A stretch of 64,000 nucleotides of DNA from Pontibacter sp. E15-1 (GCF_022601975.1 NZ_JAKVIR010000031.1:1-64000); one strand, 5' to 3'; positions 1 through 9,078 are shown, counted from the first letter of the stretch. Notes: generated by a model not told the origin, from the sequence alone. Numbers and translations: made by a program.

Positions 1-172
1 CCCTGAAAACCATAAGTTTTACACCTCAACATGTTGAAAAATAAGGATTTATATCGTTTTTAAGGAGCGACTAATTAGTATATCGGGGGCGCAATTGCAA
101 CAGCTTATACCTGTCTTTTGAGTACGTTTCCTAATTTTAAGCACCACCGCACACTTTAAAAGCGGCTCCTCT

Positions 173-225
173 CCCCTGAAATGACAAATGCCACCCTGTT
201 GCGGCGGCATTTGTCATTTCAGGGG
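173..225 (-). terminator. Long hairpin terminator for the 236-1351 gene
   Basis: Perfect 20-bp inverted repeat (173-192 and 206-225) with a 13-nt loop, ending 11 bp past the stop codon of the minus-strand gene. The position is that of an intrinsic terminator, although no strong U-tract follows the stem. Confidence 0.6.
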
Positions 226-235
226 CAGGTGTGCC

Positions 236-1351
236 TCAGGAGAACTTGCGCTCGATCAGGCGGAGAAGCTTGTTCACGTGCTCCTGCTTTTTGCTCCAGT
301 CATACTTGTTGGCCAGGGTCTGCGTCACGTGGCGCTTGGCCGATTCGGCGTCTGTGTACTCGTCCAGTTCCTTCACGGTATGGTAGTAGGTCATGTTGTC
401 GCCGTCAAAGAGCTCGTTGATGAAGCTGAAGCGCTGGTTGATGGAGATCGAGTTTTTCAGCGACTCGATCTTGAGGTTGCTGTGCGAGTCGGCTAGCGAG
501 GCAGACGGGGCCTTCCGGAAATTGTCGTTCAGGGTTGGGCGCACGTTGGCAGGCGTTTCGTCCTCGTTGTCCTCCTCGTCGCGCCGGTAAATGGGCCGGG
601 CGGCCACGGCGACAGGGGCCGAGGCCTCACGCTGCGCGGTATGGATCGGCGAGACAACCTCGCGCTCCCGGAAAGGGGCGGCTGGCGTGGGGGCAGGTAT
701 GGGAGTGGCCACCACAGCCGGGGCGGGCTGGCCCGTAATGATCTCCTGCTCCGAAATAGGCAGCAGCGCGTTAAACTTCTGCACCAGGTCTGCCAGCGGC
801 GCGCGCTTGCCCTGGTTGGCGTTCATATACAGCTTAAAGCGGCTCAGGATATACTCCCGGTCGCGGCTGCTGGCCGAGAGGGTGTCTACGAAGCCCGCGA
901 AGAGCGGCTTGTCGATGTCGATGTACTTCAGGTTTTCCTGCAGCTTGGGCAGCGCAATCTCCTCCTGGATGCGCAGAAACTTCTCCTCAAACGTGGTGAT
1001 GGGGGCGATCACGACCAGGAAGGCGTCGTAAATGGCCTTTTGCAGCAGCGGTTCAAAGGCGTTGCGCTTCATCAGGATCTTGCGCGAGAGCACGTTCATG
1101 AAATTCAGCAGCGCCTCCTTCACCTCCTCATGCTCATAATCGAAGTATGGGCTGCGGAGGGTGGCCATTTCCTGGTGCCATTTCAGCAGCAACTCTTTTA
1201 TCACGAACAGGTTTACCTGCCGGATAGGGGTAAAATTCAGGAGCTGAGGGCCATTCAGGGTGTCGTAGGTGGCAAAGTGGCGGTCGCAAAGCAGATTTGC
1301 CAGCTGTTTGCTGTAACGCTCTATGTGTAATTGATTATATTTGTCGTCCAT
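236..1351 (-). CDS. Conserved hypothetical protein, Bacteroidetes type
   Basis: 371 aa, no signal peptide and no membrane segment, so probably cytoplasmic. It has three parts. The N-terminal ~200 residues are helix-rich and charged. The middle (about 205-290) is a Pro/Ala-rich, then acidic linker that looks disordered. The C-terminal ~75 residues are compact and contain INQRFSFINELFDGD and end in LLRLIERKF. I recall this C-terminal block as common in uncharacterised Bacteroidetes proteins, but I know no function for it. It is divergent from the ferredoxin gene with only 34 bp between the start codons. No catalytic motif is visible. Confidence 0.8.
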   Translation of the reverse strand: MDDKYNQLHIERYSKQLANLLCDRHFATYDTLNGPQLLNFTPIRQVNLFVIKELLLKWHQEMATLRSPYFDYEHEEVKEALLNFMNVLSRKILMKRNAFEPLLQKAIYDAFLVVIAPITTFEEKFLRIQEEIALPKLQENLKYIDIDKPLFAGFVDTLSASSRDREYILSRFKLYMNANQGKRAPLADLVQKFNALLPISEQEIITGQPAPAVVATPIPAPTPAAPFREREVVSPIHTAQREASAPVAVAARPIYRRDEEDNEDETPANVRPTLNDNFRKAPSASLADSHSNLKIESLKNSISINQRFSFINELFDGDNMTYYHTVKELDEYTDAESAKRHVTQTLANKYDWSKKQEHVNKLLRLIERKFS

Positions 1352-1385
1352 GGGGGTATGCTTTCTCCTGTAAAGTTATAAAATT

Positions 1386-1709
1386 ATGCCGAAGTTGACG
1401 GTGCAAAACCTCGCGCAGCTTCAAGTAAAAATTGAGCCGGGGCAAACGCTGCTGCAGGCCCTGCAAGCGCAGGGCACCGACTGGATGCATGCCTGCGGGG
1501 GAAAGGGGCGCTGCACCACCTGCCGCATCATTGTGCTGCAGGGGATAGAGCACTTCGGGCCGCTGACCGTGGCTGAAACCCGCTACCGCGAGAAGGGCCG
1601 CCTGAAAGAGAACGAACGACTTGCCTGCCAGTGTACATTGGCCCACGGCGACGCCTCCGGAAAAGTGCCCGAGCAGACAAAATTGCCGCACCTGAACTAT
1701 AGTAGTTAG
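1386..1709 (+). CDS. 2Fe-2S ferredoxin
   Basis: 107 aa soluble electron carrier of the plant/adrenodoxin-type 2Fe-2S fold. The likely cluster ligands are C37, C43, C46 and C81 (C-x5-C-x2-C, then C about 34 residues later, in LACQC). The glycine-rich loop ACGGKGRCTTC is typical of the family. There is no fused reductase domain, so it must work with a separate partner that is not evident here. It starts 34 bp from the divergent gene at 1351. The sequence does not identify the redox partner. Confidence 0.9.
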   Translation: MPKLTVQNLAQLQVKIEPGQTLLQALQAQGTDWMHACGGKGRCTTCRIIVLQGIEHFGPLTVAETRYREKGRLKENERLACQCTLAHGDASGKVPEQTKLPHLNYSS

Positions 1710-1851
1710 AAAGTTATAGTAGTTAGAAAGTTAGAGAGTTAAAAGGTTAGAGAGTTGAGACGTTTATCAGTTTAACAATTTAGCCATTTAACAATTAAAC
1801 CATCGAACCATTAAACCATTCAACATACAGCCATCAAACCAGTTAACCATT
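1699..1851 (+). repeat. Degenerate low-complexity intergenic repeat
   Basis: The gap between ferredoxin and tdk starts with a tandem direct repeat of about 17 bp (TATAGTAGTTAGAAAGT, twice from 1699). It is followed by imperfect copies of a roughly 8-10 bp unit resembling TTAACCATT / TTAAACCATT to about 1851. A shorter stretch of the same kind (CCATTCAGCCATTCAGCCAT) occurs near 4970-4992 upstream of recO. Confidence 0.6.
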
Positions 1852-1876
1852 ACGCTCACCAGCATATCGCCAAAAA

Positions 1877-2470
1877 ATGTTTATTGAACCACGCGTAGGC
1901 AACGAGAACCACGCTACCAGAAGAGGATGGATTGAGGTGATCTGCGGGTCGATGTTTTCGGGCAAGACCGAAGAGCTCATTCGCAGGCTGAACCGGGCGA
2001 AAATCGCGAAGCAGAAGATAGAGATCTTTAAGCCCACCGTAGACAAGCGCTACCACGACGAGGATGTGGTGTCGCACAACGCCAACGCCATCCGCTCCAC
2101 GCCCATCGACTTTGCCCAGGACATGCTGCTGCTGGGCGGCAGCTGCGATGTGGTAGGGGTAGACGAGGCGCAGTTTTTTGACGATGGCCTGGCCGAGGTA
2201 TGCGTAAAGCTGGCCAACAGCGGCGTGCGCGTGATTGCCGCCGGCCTGGACATGGACTATATGGGCAAGCCCTTCGGGCCGATGCCAGCGCTGATGGCCG
2301 TGGCTGAGTACGTAACCAAGGTGCATGCCGTGTGCGTGCAGTGCGGCGACATTGCCACGTACTCCTACCGCAGCGCTGCCTCTGAGCAACAGGTGCTTTT
2401 AGGGGAGACCGACTCGTACGAGGCCCGCTGCCGCCACTGCTTTGTGGAGGGTATGAAAATCAAGAAATAG
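1877..2470 (+). CDS. tdk: Thymidine kinase (type II)
   Basis: 197 aa. Phosphorylates thymidine to dTMP with ATP in the pyrimidine salvage pathway. The P-loop is at 24-31 (GSMFSGKT). The catalytic/Walker B segment DEAQFF is at 96-101, with E97 the expected base. Four zinc-site cysteines (C153, C156, C185, C188) form the usual lasso-domain structural site. Length matches bacterial type II enzymes. It lies in a plus-strand run with porZ and recO but has its own hairpin just after the stop, so co-transcription is not certain. Confidence 0.96.
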   Translation: MFIEPRVGNENHATRRGWIEVICGSMFSGKTEELIRRLNRAKIAKQKIEIFKPTVDKRYHDEDVVSHNANAIRSTPIDFAQDMLLLGGSCDVVGVDEAQFFDDGLAEVCVKLANSGVRVIAAGLDMDYMGKPFGPMPALMAVAEYVTKVHAVCVQCGDIATYSYRSAASEQQVLLGETDSYEARCRHCFVEGMKIKK

Positions 2471-2505
2471 GCACTGCCACGTACACGCGTCACGCGGCAG
2501 TGCCT
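2469..2505 (+). terminator. Hairpin at the end of tdk
   Basis: 10-bp perfect arms (2469-2478 and 2496-2505) overlapping the tdk stop codon. No U-tract follows, so it may be only a weak terminator or an RNA-end stabiliser. Confidence 0.4.
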
Positions 2506-2521
2506 GCAAATAGTAAGTCCC

Positions 2522-4861
2522 ATGGAAGCTTCTGCTACAGCGCACAAAAATATTGACTTTGCCTACCGCTGCCTGGTAGCGGTGCTGGCTCTGCTGTTGC
2601 TCAGCGGGCAAGGGTATGGGCAAAGCAGCACGCCGCTTGGCAGCTGGCAGGTGCATGTGCCTTACCAGCAGGCAAGGGCCGTGGCCGACGCTGGCGACAG
2701 GGTATACGTGGCGGCCCCCAACGGCCTCTTTTACTACGACAAAGAGTTTAACACGACAAAAACAGTATCGAAGGTAGACGGGCTGCGGGAACAGCGGATC
2801 AGCACGATTGGCTACGATGCGGCCACGAGCACGCTGGTGATCGCTTACGCCAACACGCAAGTGGACCTGCTGCGCGGCAACACCCTCTACAACATCCCCG
2901 ACATTTTCCGGAAAACCATCTCCGGCGAAAAGAAAATCAACCGCATAACCATCGCCGACAAGCTGGCCTACCTTTCCACCTCTTTCGGGGTAGTGGTGCT
3001 GGACCTGCAGCGGCTTGAAATAAAAAACACCTACAGCAACCTTGGCCCTACCGGGGAGGTGGTGAGCGTGCAGGCCGCCGCCATCCTCCGCGACAGCATT
3101 TACGTCTCCACCGACATTGGGCTGCTGGCGGCGCGGCGCGCGGGTGCTAACCTTCAGGATTTTCATAACTGGTCCGGGATGGGCGGCGGCTTGCCGACCC
3201 CAAATGCCGCTTCCTCTCTGGCTGCTTTCAACGGGCAGCTGTATGCCGGCACCTCCGGAAACGGGGTATACGCGCTGCATGCCGGAAGCTGGCAGCAGAT
3301 AGCCGTGGGCGGCAACACGGCTATCCGGAGCCTGACTGCCGCAAACGGCTACCTGGCCATTGCAACACCCGACGGCATTACCCTGCTCCATACCTCCCGG
3401 AAAATAACCGCGCTGGCACATGCCCTGCTGGCCCAGCCGCAGGAGGCTGTGGTAGGGAGCGAGGGCAGGCTATGGGTGGCAGACGGAGCAAACGGGCTGG
3501 TGCAACTCGCTACCGATGGCACGGGGGCGACGGCATTTGCCCCCAACGGGCCGTATTCCACCAATAGCTTCAGGCTGTATACCCACGGCGGCAAAGCCTA
3601 CGTGCTGAGTGGGGGCTACAACGAAAGCTACCTGGATGCGAGCATCCACGAGGGTTTTTATGTGTATGAGGAAGGCAGGTGGGTAAACTATAACCAGTTT
3701 CTATACCCTGACCCGCAGGCTTACGTACCTGCCCGCGACCTTGTGGCAGCGGCATATAACCCCGTTACCGACAAAATGTACTTCGCGAGTTATGGCAACG
3801 GACTGCTGGAGTGGGGCGGACTAGGAAACGCCGTGCTGCACAACAACGGCAACAGCACGCTGGTCAGCTCCCTGACACCGGAAGACCGGAACTATGTGCG
3901 CGTGACGGATGTGGCCGTGGATGCGGAGGGAAGCGTGTGGGCCGTAAACCGGAACCAGCTCGCGAACATGCCGGGCTTGCACCGGCTGCAGCCCGACGGC
4001 ACCTGGAGCGCTTTTGTGCTGCCTGGCGTGGCCGACGGCAGCAACCTCGACAAGCTCCTGATTGACGACTATGGCCGGAAGTGGCTGTCCATCTCCCGCC
4101 GCCGCAACACCAAAAGCGGGCTGGTGGTGTTTGACGACACACGCAACCTCGTGCGCTCCCTCTCGGTGGGGGATGGGAACGGGGGGCTTCCGGACGGGGC
4201 TGTGTACAGTATGGCCAAGGACCTGAACGGGGATGTATGGGTGGGCACGGCCAACGGCGCGGGCGTATACTACACAACCGAGTTCGTGTTTGAGTCGCAG
4301 CCTTATGACGCGCACTTGCCGATCATCAGCGGGCGGCCCCTGCTGAACGGGCAGACCGTGCGGGCGATCGCTGTGGACGGGGCAAACCGCAAATGGATGG
4401 GCACCGACAATGGCCTGTGGCTCTTCAGCCCGGATGGCGACGAACTGTTGCGGCACTATACGGCCCAAAACAGCCCGCTGCCTTCTGACAAAGTGCTTTC
4501 GGTGGCGGTGGAACATCAGACGGGGGTGGTGTTTGTGGCCACCGAAGGCGGCATTGCCTCCTACCGGGCAGGTGCCACCATCACGGAGGGGAAACCCGAA
4601 TGCGCCACCGTGTTCCCAAACCCTGTACGCCGTGACTATACTGGCCTGATAGGCGTTTCGGGCTTGCCCAACAATGCGCACGTGCGCATCACCGACATCT
4701 CGGGCACACTGGTATACAAAACCAGGGCCACTGGCGGCACGCTCTCCTGGGATGCCCGCGACTACAACGGCAAACGCGTGAAGGCCGGGGTATACCTGGT
4801 GATGAGCGCCGACGAAACGGGCGGCCAAACCTGCATCAGCAAAATCGCCGTACTGGAGTAG
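2522..4861 (+). CDS. porZ: PorZ-like two-propeller protein of the type IX secretion system
   Basis: 779 aa. Hydrophobic signal segment at about 18-33 with cleavage near GYGQSS. The body is a run of beta-propeller blades of the two-component-regulator propeller type (repeats such as DAEGSVWAVNRN, DLNGDVWVGTANG, DGANRKWMGTDNGLW). The C-terminal ~80 residues form a T9SS type A-like sorting domain (VFPNPVRRD ... GVYLVMSADETG). This order, two propellers then a CTD, and the length match PorZ of Porphyromonas gingivalis, a cell-surface partner of the PorU sortase. Location next to recO also fits what I recall for this family. A generic propeller sensor is the alternative. Confidence 0.8.
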   Translation: MEASATAHKNIDFAYRCLVAVLALLLLSGQGYGQSSTPLGSWQVHVPYQQARAVADAGDRVYVAAPNGLFYYDKEFNTTKTVSKVDGLREQRISTIGYDAATSTLVIAYANTQVDLLRGNTLYNIPDIFRKTISGEKKINRITIADKLAYLSTSFGVVVLDLQRLEIKNTYSNLGPTGEVVSVQAAAILRDSIYVSTDIGLLAARRAGANLQDFHNWSGMGGGLPTPNAASSLAAFNGQLYAGTSGNGVYALHAGSWQQIAVGGNTAIRSLTAANGYLAIATPDGITLLHTSRKITALAHALLAQPQEAVVGSEGRLWVADGANGLVQLATDGTGATAFAPNGPYSTNSFRLYTHGGKAYVLSGGYNESYLDASIHEGFYVYEEGRWVNYNQFLYPDPQAYVPARDLVAAAYNPVTDKMYFASYGNGLLEWGGLGNAVLHNNGNSTLVSSLTPEDRNYVRVTDVAVDAEGSVWAVNRNQLANMPGLHRLQPDGTWSAFVLPGVADGSNLDKLLIDDYGRKWLSISRRRNTKSGLVVFDDTRNLVRSLSVGDGNGGLPDGAVYSMAKDLNGDVWVGTANGAGVYYTTEFVFESQPYDAHLPIISGRPLLNGQTVRAIAVDGANRKWMGTDNGLWLFSPDGDELLRHYTAQNSPLPSDKVLSVAVEHQTGVVFVATEGGIASYRAGATITEGKPECATVFPNPVRRDYTGLIGVSGLPNNAHVRITDISGTLVYKTRATGGTLSWDARDYNGKRVKAGVYLVMSADETGGQTCISKIAVLE

Positions 4862-5033
4862 AGTAGTAAAATTGTTGATTGCTTGTTGTTAATTGTTTTG
4901 TCTGCTAAGGTTCAGCGTATCCAGTTTATACTTATATATAGCTGTTTAGGCTCTTGCGAGTTAACCATGTTGCCATTCAGCCATTCAGCCATCTAACTGT
5001 TTTCAGCACGTCTGTTTTGCGAAAGCCCTGAAT

Positions 5034-5747
5034 ATGCTAGTTAAAACACGAGGTATCGTACTCAACCACATCAAGTACCGCGAAACGTCTGTGATTGCGC
5101 GGGTGTATACCGAGGCGCTGGGTGTGCAGTCGTACATCGTGAACGGCGTGCGCAAGAAGGGACCGGGCTCGCGGGTGGCGCTGTTCCAGCCGTTCACGCT
5201 GCTGGAGATGGTGGTGTATACCTCGCCCAGAGGCGGCCTGACGCGCATCTCCGAGTTCAAGGTCACCCAGCCTTTCTTTTCCATACCGTTCGATATCCGG
5301 AAGAGCAGCATCCTGTTGTTTCTGTCCGAGATGGTATCGCGCACGGTAAAGGAGGAGGAGGAGAACCCGGTGCTGTTTCATTTCCTCTACAACGCCATTA
5401 TCTTCTTTGATGCGCAGGAGCGGGACTTTGAGAACTTCCACCTGGTGTTTCTGCTGCAGCTCAGCTACCACCTGGGCTTCGGGCCGGGGTCGGGGGCGGA
5501 GATTGTAGAGCAGGTGGCCTTCTCGGCTAACGCGCAGTCGGCCACATCGGCCCCCACGGTGCTGGCCATGCAGGCGCACGAGCGGTACTTCGACCTGCTG
5601 CTGGGGGAGAGTGCGCCCGGTCTGATCCCGAACGGCCGCGTGCGGCGCGAGCTGCTCGACATCCTCATCCGCTACTACCAGCTGCATGTAGACAAACTGG
5701 GCGAGGTTAAGTCGCTGGCCATCCTGTCGGAGGTGCTGGCGGAATAG
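5034..5747 (+). CDS. recO: DNA repair protein RecO
   Basis: 237 aa. RecO loads RecA at gaps together with RecR and anneals single strands. The N-terminal OB-fold is recognisable from MLVKTRGIVLNHIKYRETS and the following strand pattern. The remainder is the helical RecO C domain. The zinc-finger cysteines seen in some RecO proteins are absent, as in many Bacteroidetes. The gene ends before a strong hairpin, which separates it from the convergent FKBP genes. Confidence 0.93.
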   Translation: MLVKTRGIVLNHIKYRETSVIARVYTEALGVQSYIVNGVRKKGPGSRVALFQPFTLLEMVVYTSPRGGLTRISEFKVTQPFFSIPFDIRKSSILLFLSEMVSRTVKEEEENPVLFHFLYNAIIFFDAQERDFENFHLVFLLQLSYHLGFGPGSGAEIVEQVAFSANAQSATSAPTVLAMQAHERYFDLLLGESAPGLIPNGRVRRELLDILIRYYQLHVDKLGEVKSLAILSEVLAE

Positions 5748-5765
5748 GGAGCCGGGAGAGGGTAT

Positions 5766-5811
5766 AAACCGGAAGGGGCTAGCACGTGTTTGTGCTGGCC
5801 CCTTCCGGTTT
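5766..5811. terminator. Bidirectional terminator between recO and FKBP gene
   Basis: 20-bp arms (5766-5785 and 5792-5811) with one G-U pair and a 6-nt loop, in the gap between two convergent genes. Confidence 0.75.
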
Positions 5812-5831
5812 ATTTCAGATTATCGTGATGG

Positions 5832-6359
5832 CTATTGAATGCTTATAATCTCAATGTCGAAAATAAGCACTGTGTTAGGAGGGATGCTATAACTTCCCCT
5901 AGTGCCATAAGCTAAGTGTGAAGGAATGTACAGGCGGGCCTTCTCACCTACATGCATCAGTTTCACGCCTTCGTCCCAGCCCGAAATCACTTTGTTTGCG
6001 CCAATGGGCCTAATCACGAAAGTCTCGTTTCTGTCAACGCTCGAGTCAAATTTAGTACCATCCAACAGTATTCCGGTATAATGCACCTCCACGTTGTCCC
6101 CGGATTCAACTTTGGCACCAGTACCCGGCTCCACAAGCTGATAGTATAGCCCGGAGTTCGTCTTAGTCACGGTACTCATGTCCACGTTGTTTTTCTGCAG
6201 GTATTCCTGAATCTGCTTGTCGTCCTTCTCGCGCTGTTTTACAGGGTCGAAGGGTTCGTACTCTTTTGCGCAGGAAGCAAGTACTCCGAATGTTACAAAG
6301 AGCAGAAGCGCCTGTAGCAGGCGGCTTCTGTTTTTTGCAGTGAACATGATATACTTCAT
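5832..6359 (-). CDS. FKBP-type peptidyl-prolyl isomerase, lipoprotein
   Basis: 175 aa from the ATG at 6359. An in-frame start at 6488 would overlap the upstream gene and place a non-signal sequence before the lipobox, so 6359 is chosen. Signal peptide with lipobox VLASC (C30) predicts a lipoprotein. A helical linker is followed by one complete FKBP domain (about 68-175) with VHYTGILLDGTKFDSS, VISGWDEGVKLMHVGE and the LAYG segment. It should catalyse proline cis-trans isomerisation during envelope protein folding. It is 22 bp downstream of a related FKBP gene and probably co-transcribed. GldI of gliding bacteria is a comparable protein, but assignment to gliding is only inference. Confidence 0.9.
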   Translation of the reverse strand: MKYIMFTAKNRSRLLQALLLFVTFGVLASCAKEYEPFDPVKQREKDDKQIQEYLQKNNVDMSTVTKTNSGLYYQLVEPGTGAKVESGDNVEVHYTGILLDGTKFDSSVDRNETFVIRPIGANKVISGWDEGVKLMHVGEKARLYIPSHLAYGTRGSYSIPPNTVLIFDIEIISIQ

Positions 6360-6381
6360 GTTTGGTTGGTTTAAATGGTGA

Positions 6382-7344
6382 TTATTGTTTCTGTACATCC
6401 ACCAGCTCCACATCGAAGCGGAGGATAGAGTTGGCTGGCATATCCGGACCGCGGTCCTGCTCGCCGTACGCCAGGGGCGAAGGCACAAGCAGGGTGGCCT
6501 GGCTGCCTTTGTTCAGCTTCTGGATGGCCTCATCCCAGCCTTTGATCACACGGCCCTGGCCCAGCACAAACTGGAAGGGGTCGCCGTTGCCCATTGGGTT
6601 AGAGCGGGAGTTCTCCACTTCCTTGCCATCCAGGAAAGACAGCTTGTAGTGTACCGAAACCTGGTCACCGGCGTTGGCCTGTGGCCCTTTGCCCGGCTGG
6701 TTGATCACGTAGTATACCCCAGACTCCGTCTTCTGCACGTTCTGCAGGTTGTTGGTCTTGATGTACTCCTGAATCTTCTCGTCGTCGATCTTGATCTGCT
6801 TCTCCGCGTGCACCTGCGCTTCTTTCATCTGCTCCTCCATCATCTTCTGCTGGTCGGCCATGGCCTGCTCTCTCGACTGCACCTTCTCGGCTTTGATAAA
6901 GAACGTCAGCTGCGAGCCTGGCTTGATGAACGGAGGCATCGGCTGGGCAAAGGTCTTGGCAAAAAGCGAGTCGGCGTTCACCTTGAACACGCCGCTGTCT
7001 CCGGGAGACAGCATCATCAGGGCCTGCTCCAGGCTTCCTTTAAAGGAAGGCTCCATCACCGGGATCATCACGGGCTGGGTTTGTGTGCGCGAGTCGAACA
7101 GCACAGAGTCCTCCGCGTTCTGATACGACATCTGCATCGTCACTACCTGGCCTATCTTGGCACCGGTGGAGTCGTCGGCGGCAATCTCACCCTTGTTCTT
7201 GTAGGTGCCGTCATCTGACTTCTCATATACTTTATAGGTCAGGCCGTCAGCCGTCGTATAAAATTGGTCATTGTTTTTGTCGCATCCTTGCAACAACAGC
7301 GCGCCAGCTAGTACCGGCATCAAAAATTTAGTTTTAGATAGCAT
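6382..7344 (-). CDS. Two-domain FKBP-type peptidyl-prolyl isomerase, lipoprotein
   Basis: 320 aa. Lipobox at LLLQGC (C21). Residues about 30-155 form a divergent FKBP-like domain (TYKVYEKSDDG ... MLSPGDSGVFKV). A charged Gln/Lys-rich helix (about 155-190) follows, then a standard FKBP domain (about 205-318) with VHYKLSFLDGKEVENS, VIKGWDEAIQKLNKGS and SPLAYGEQDRG. The C-terminal half resembles the next gene downstream, including the linker IQEYIKTNN, so the two look like a tandem duplication. Role: periplasmic or surface folding factor. The N-terminal domain may bind substrate rather than catalyse. Confidence 0.9.
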   Translation of the reverse strand: MLSKTKFLMPVLAGALLLQGCDKNNDQFYTTADGLTYKVYEKSDDGTYKNKGEIAADDSTGAKIGQVVTMQMSYQNAEDSVLFDSRTQTQPVMIPVMEPSFKGSLEQALMMLSPGDSGVFKVNADSLFAKTFAQPMPPFIKPGSQLTFFIKAEKVQSREQAMADQQKMMEEQMKEAQVHAEKQIKIDDEKIQEYIKTNNLQNVQKTESGVYYVINQPGKGPQANAGDQVSVHYKLSFLDGKEVENSRSNPMGNGDPFQFVLGQGRVIKGWDEAIQKLNKGSQATLLVPSPLAYGEQDRGPDMPANSILRFDVELVDVQKQ

Positions 7345-7365
7345 TGATATAAGTTGAGATAGATA

Positions 7366-8397
7366 TTACTTGGTTGAAGATGAGGCAGCCTGCTGCAACT
7401 GGTCTTTGTAAAGCGGCAACAGGCTCTCGAATTTTTGCACCGTGGCTGCCAGCGGCTCCATCGAGATGCCGCCAGCGGCGTTTTTGTGGCCGCCGCCGTT
7501 AAAGTGCGCCCGCGCAAACTCATTGGCAGAAAAATCGCCCACCGAGCGGAACGACATTTTCACGGCCTGCGTCCGGTCAATGATCAGGGCCGCAAAAACG
7601 ATGCCTTCAATGGAGAGCGCATAGTTCACTAGCCCCTCGGTGTCGCCCGTCTTGGAGTTGTAGGTCTTCAGTTCCTCTGCCGTGATGGGAATGTAGGCGG
7701 TCTTGTACTCGGGCAGCACCACCAGCTTCTCCTTCAGGGCATACCCCAGAAAGCGCAGGCGCAGCTCCGTCGAGCTATCATAGATCAGGCGGTGGATGTC
7801 CGAGGTTTTCACCCCGATCTGCAGCAGGTCTGCGATGATCAGGTGCACGTTTTGGGTCGTGTTAGGGTGCCGGAAAGAACCCGTGTCCGTCATGATGCCG
7901 GCATACAGGCACTCGCCGATGCTGGTGTCGATCAGGTCGGCGTCGCCCATGGCCTTGATCAGGTCATACACGATCTCGGCGGTGGCCGCCGCGCTGGTGT
8001 TGGCGTAATCCAGGTCCGCGAAGTCCTCGGGCTGCAGGTGGTGGTCTATCAGCACCTTGGTGCCCGGGGCGTGCCGGATGTACTCGCCCATCTCGTTGAT
8101 GCGGGAAAGCGTGTTGAAGTCGAGGCAAAAGATCACCTGCGACTCAGCGATAATGCGCTGCACCAGGGCGTCCTTTTTCTCGGTGTATACCACCACGTCG
8201 TTGTTGCCTTCCATCCAGTTCAGGAAGTCAGGGTAATCGGAAGGCGTGATCACCGTTACCCGGTGGCCTTTCTTTTTGAGGTAGCCCGCCAAACCCAGCG
8301 AGGAGCCTAGCGCGTCCGCGTCTGGTTTATGGTGCGTGGTGATCATCACCTCTTTAGGCTCCTGCAAAAGTTCCTTCAGCGCATTGATATTGTGCAT
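7366..8397 (-). CDS. nrnA: DHH-family oligoribonuclease / pAp phosphatase, NrnA-like
   Basis: 343 aa. DHH phosphoesterase domain with HHKPDADALGSS (about 22-33), FCLDFNT and IDHHLQPEDFAD as metal ligands, then a DHHA1 domain ending in FNGGGHKNAAGG. NrnA enzymes degrade short RNA oligonucleotides, pApA and pAp; length and domain pair match. It is 21 bp upstream of the two FKBP genes on the same strand, so these three are likely one operon. A specialised cyclic-di-AMP/pApA role (GdpP/PDE2-like) is possible but no extra sensory domain is present. Confidence 0.9.
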   Translation of the reverse strand: MHNINALKELLQEPKEVMITTHHKPDADALGSSLGLAGYLKKKGHRVTVITPSDYPDFLNWMEGNNDVVVYTEKKDALVQRIIAESQVIFCLDFNTLSRINEMGEYIRHAPGTKVLIDHHLQPEDFADLDYANTSAAATAEIVYDLIKAMGDADLIDTSIGECLYAGIMTDTGSFRHPNTTQNVHLIIADLLQIGVKTSDIHRLIYDSSTELRLRFLGYALKEKLVVLPEYKTAYIPITAEELKTYNSKTGDTEGLVNYALSIEGIVFAALIIDRTQAVKMSFRSVGDFSANEFARAHFNGGGHKNAAGGISMEPLAATVQKFESLLPLYKDQLQQAASSSTK

Positions 8398-8577
8398 ACT
8401 ATCGTTTTAAATCCTCTGATTAATAAGGATATAAGGCGCGAATTTCAGCATAAAATACTTCATAAACAATAAAATGACGCCTTAGCAGTGCCACAGTGCC
8501 GCTAAACAGGGCGCCGGGGAATGGGTATGGGTATAAAAGTATACCGTGAAAGTATGCTGATTTCGCACAAAATGCCC

Positions 8578-8585
8578 TACTTTTG
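8578..8585 (+). promoter_or_regulatory. -7 promoter element of ndk
   Basis: TACTTTTG matches the Bacteroidetes -7 consensus TAnnTTTG, 41 bp upstream of the ndk start codon. No convincing -33 element at the normal spacing. Confidence 0.6.
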
Positions 8586-8626
8586 CAGTCCCAAATTAGA
8601 CGTATAACTTTTAAGATTTAAGAAAG

Positions 8627-9046
8627 ATGGCCGGAAACATCACATTTACCATGATTAAGCCAGACGCGGTGGCAGAAAACCACATTGGCGGCATTACACA
8701 AATGATTGAGCAAGGCGGCTTCCGTGTTGTGGCAATGAAAAAGACAAAGCTGACGCCCGAGCGCGCCGGCAAGTTTTACGAAGTGCACAAAGAGCGCCCT
8801 TTCTACGCCGACCTGGTAAGCTATATGTCTTCCGGCCCTATCGTGGCGATGATTCTGGAGAAAGACAACGCAGTGGAAGACTTCCGCAAGCTGATCGGTG
8901 CCACCAACCCGGCCCAGGCGGAGGAAGGCACCATCCGTAAGAAATACGCCAAGTCTATCGAGGCAAACGCCGTTCACGGCTCTGACTCTGACGAGAACGC
9001 GCAGATCGAAGGCGATTTCTACTTCACTGCCGACGAGCGTTTCTAA
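8627..9046 (+). CDS. ndk: Nucleoside-diphosphate kinase
   Basis: 139 aa. Transfers the gamma phosphate of ATP to NDPs through a phosphohistidine. H117 in NAVHGSDS is the catalytic histidine. The N-terminal FTMIKPDAV and the R/K-rich Kpn-loop region are intact. Length is usual for the family. Monocistronic: its own TAnnTTTG promoter upstream and a strong terminator directly after it. Confidence 0.97.
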   Translation: MAGNITFTMIKPDAVAENHIGGITQMIEQGGFRVVAMKKTKLTPERAGKFYEVHKERPFYADLVSYMSSGPIVAMILEKDNAVEDFRKLIGATNPAQAEEGTIRKKYAKSIEANAVHGSDSDENAQIEGDFYFTADERF

Positions 9047-9078
9047 GCGATCAGGTTTTAGAATCGCACTTATTGATA

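Noticed and set aside
3821-4828. 335-codon frame antisense to porZ
   Set aside because: Shadow of the propeller gene, caused by GC-rich codons.
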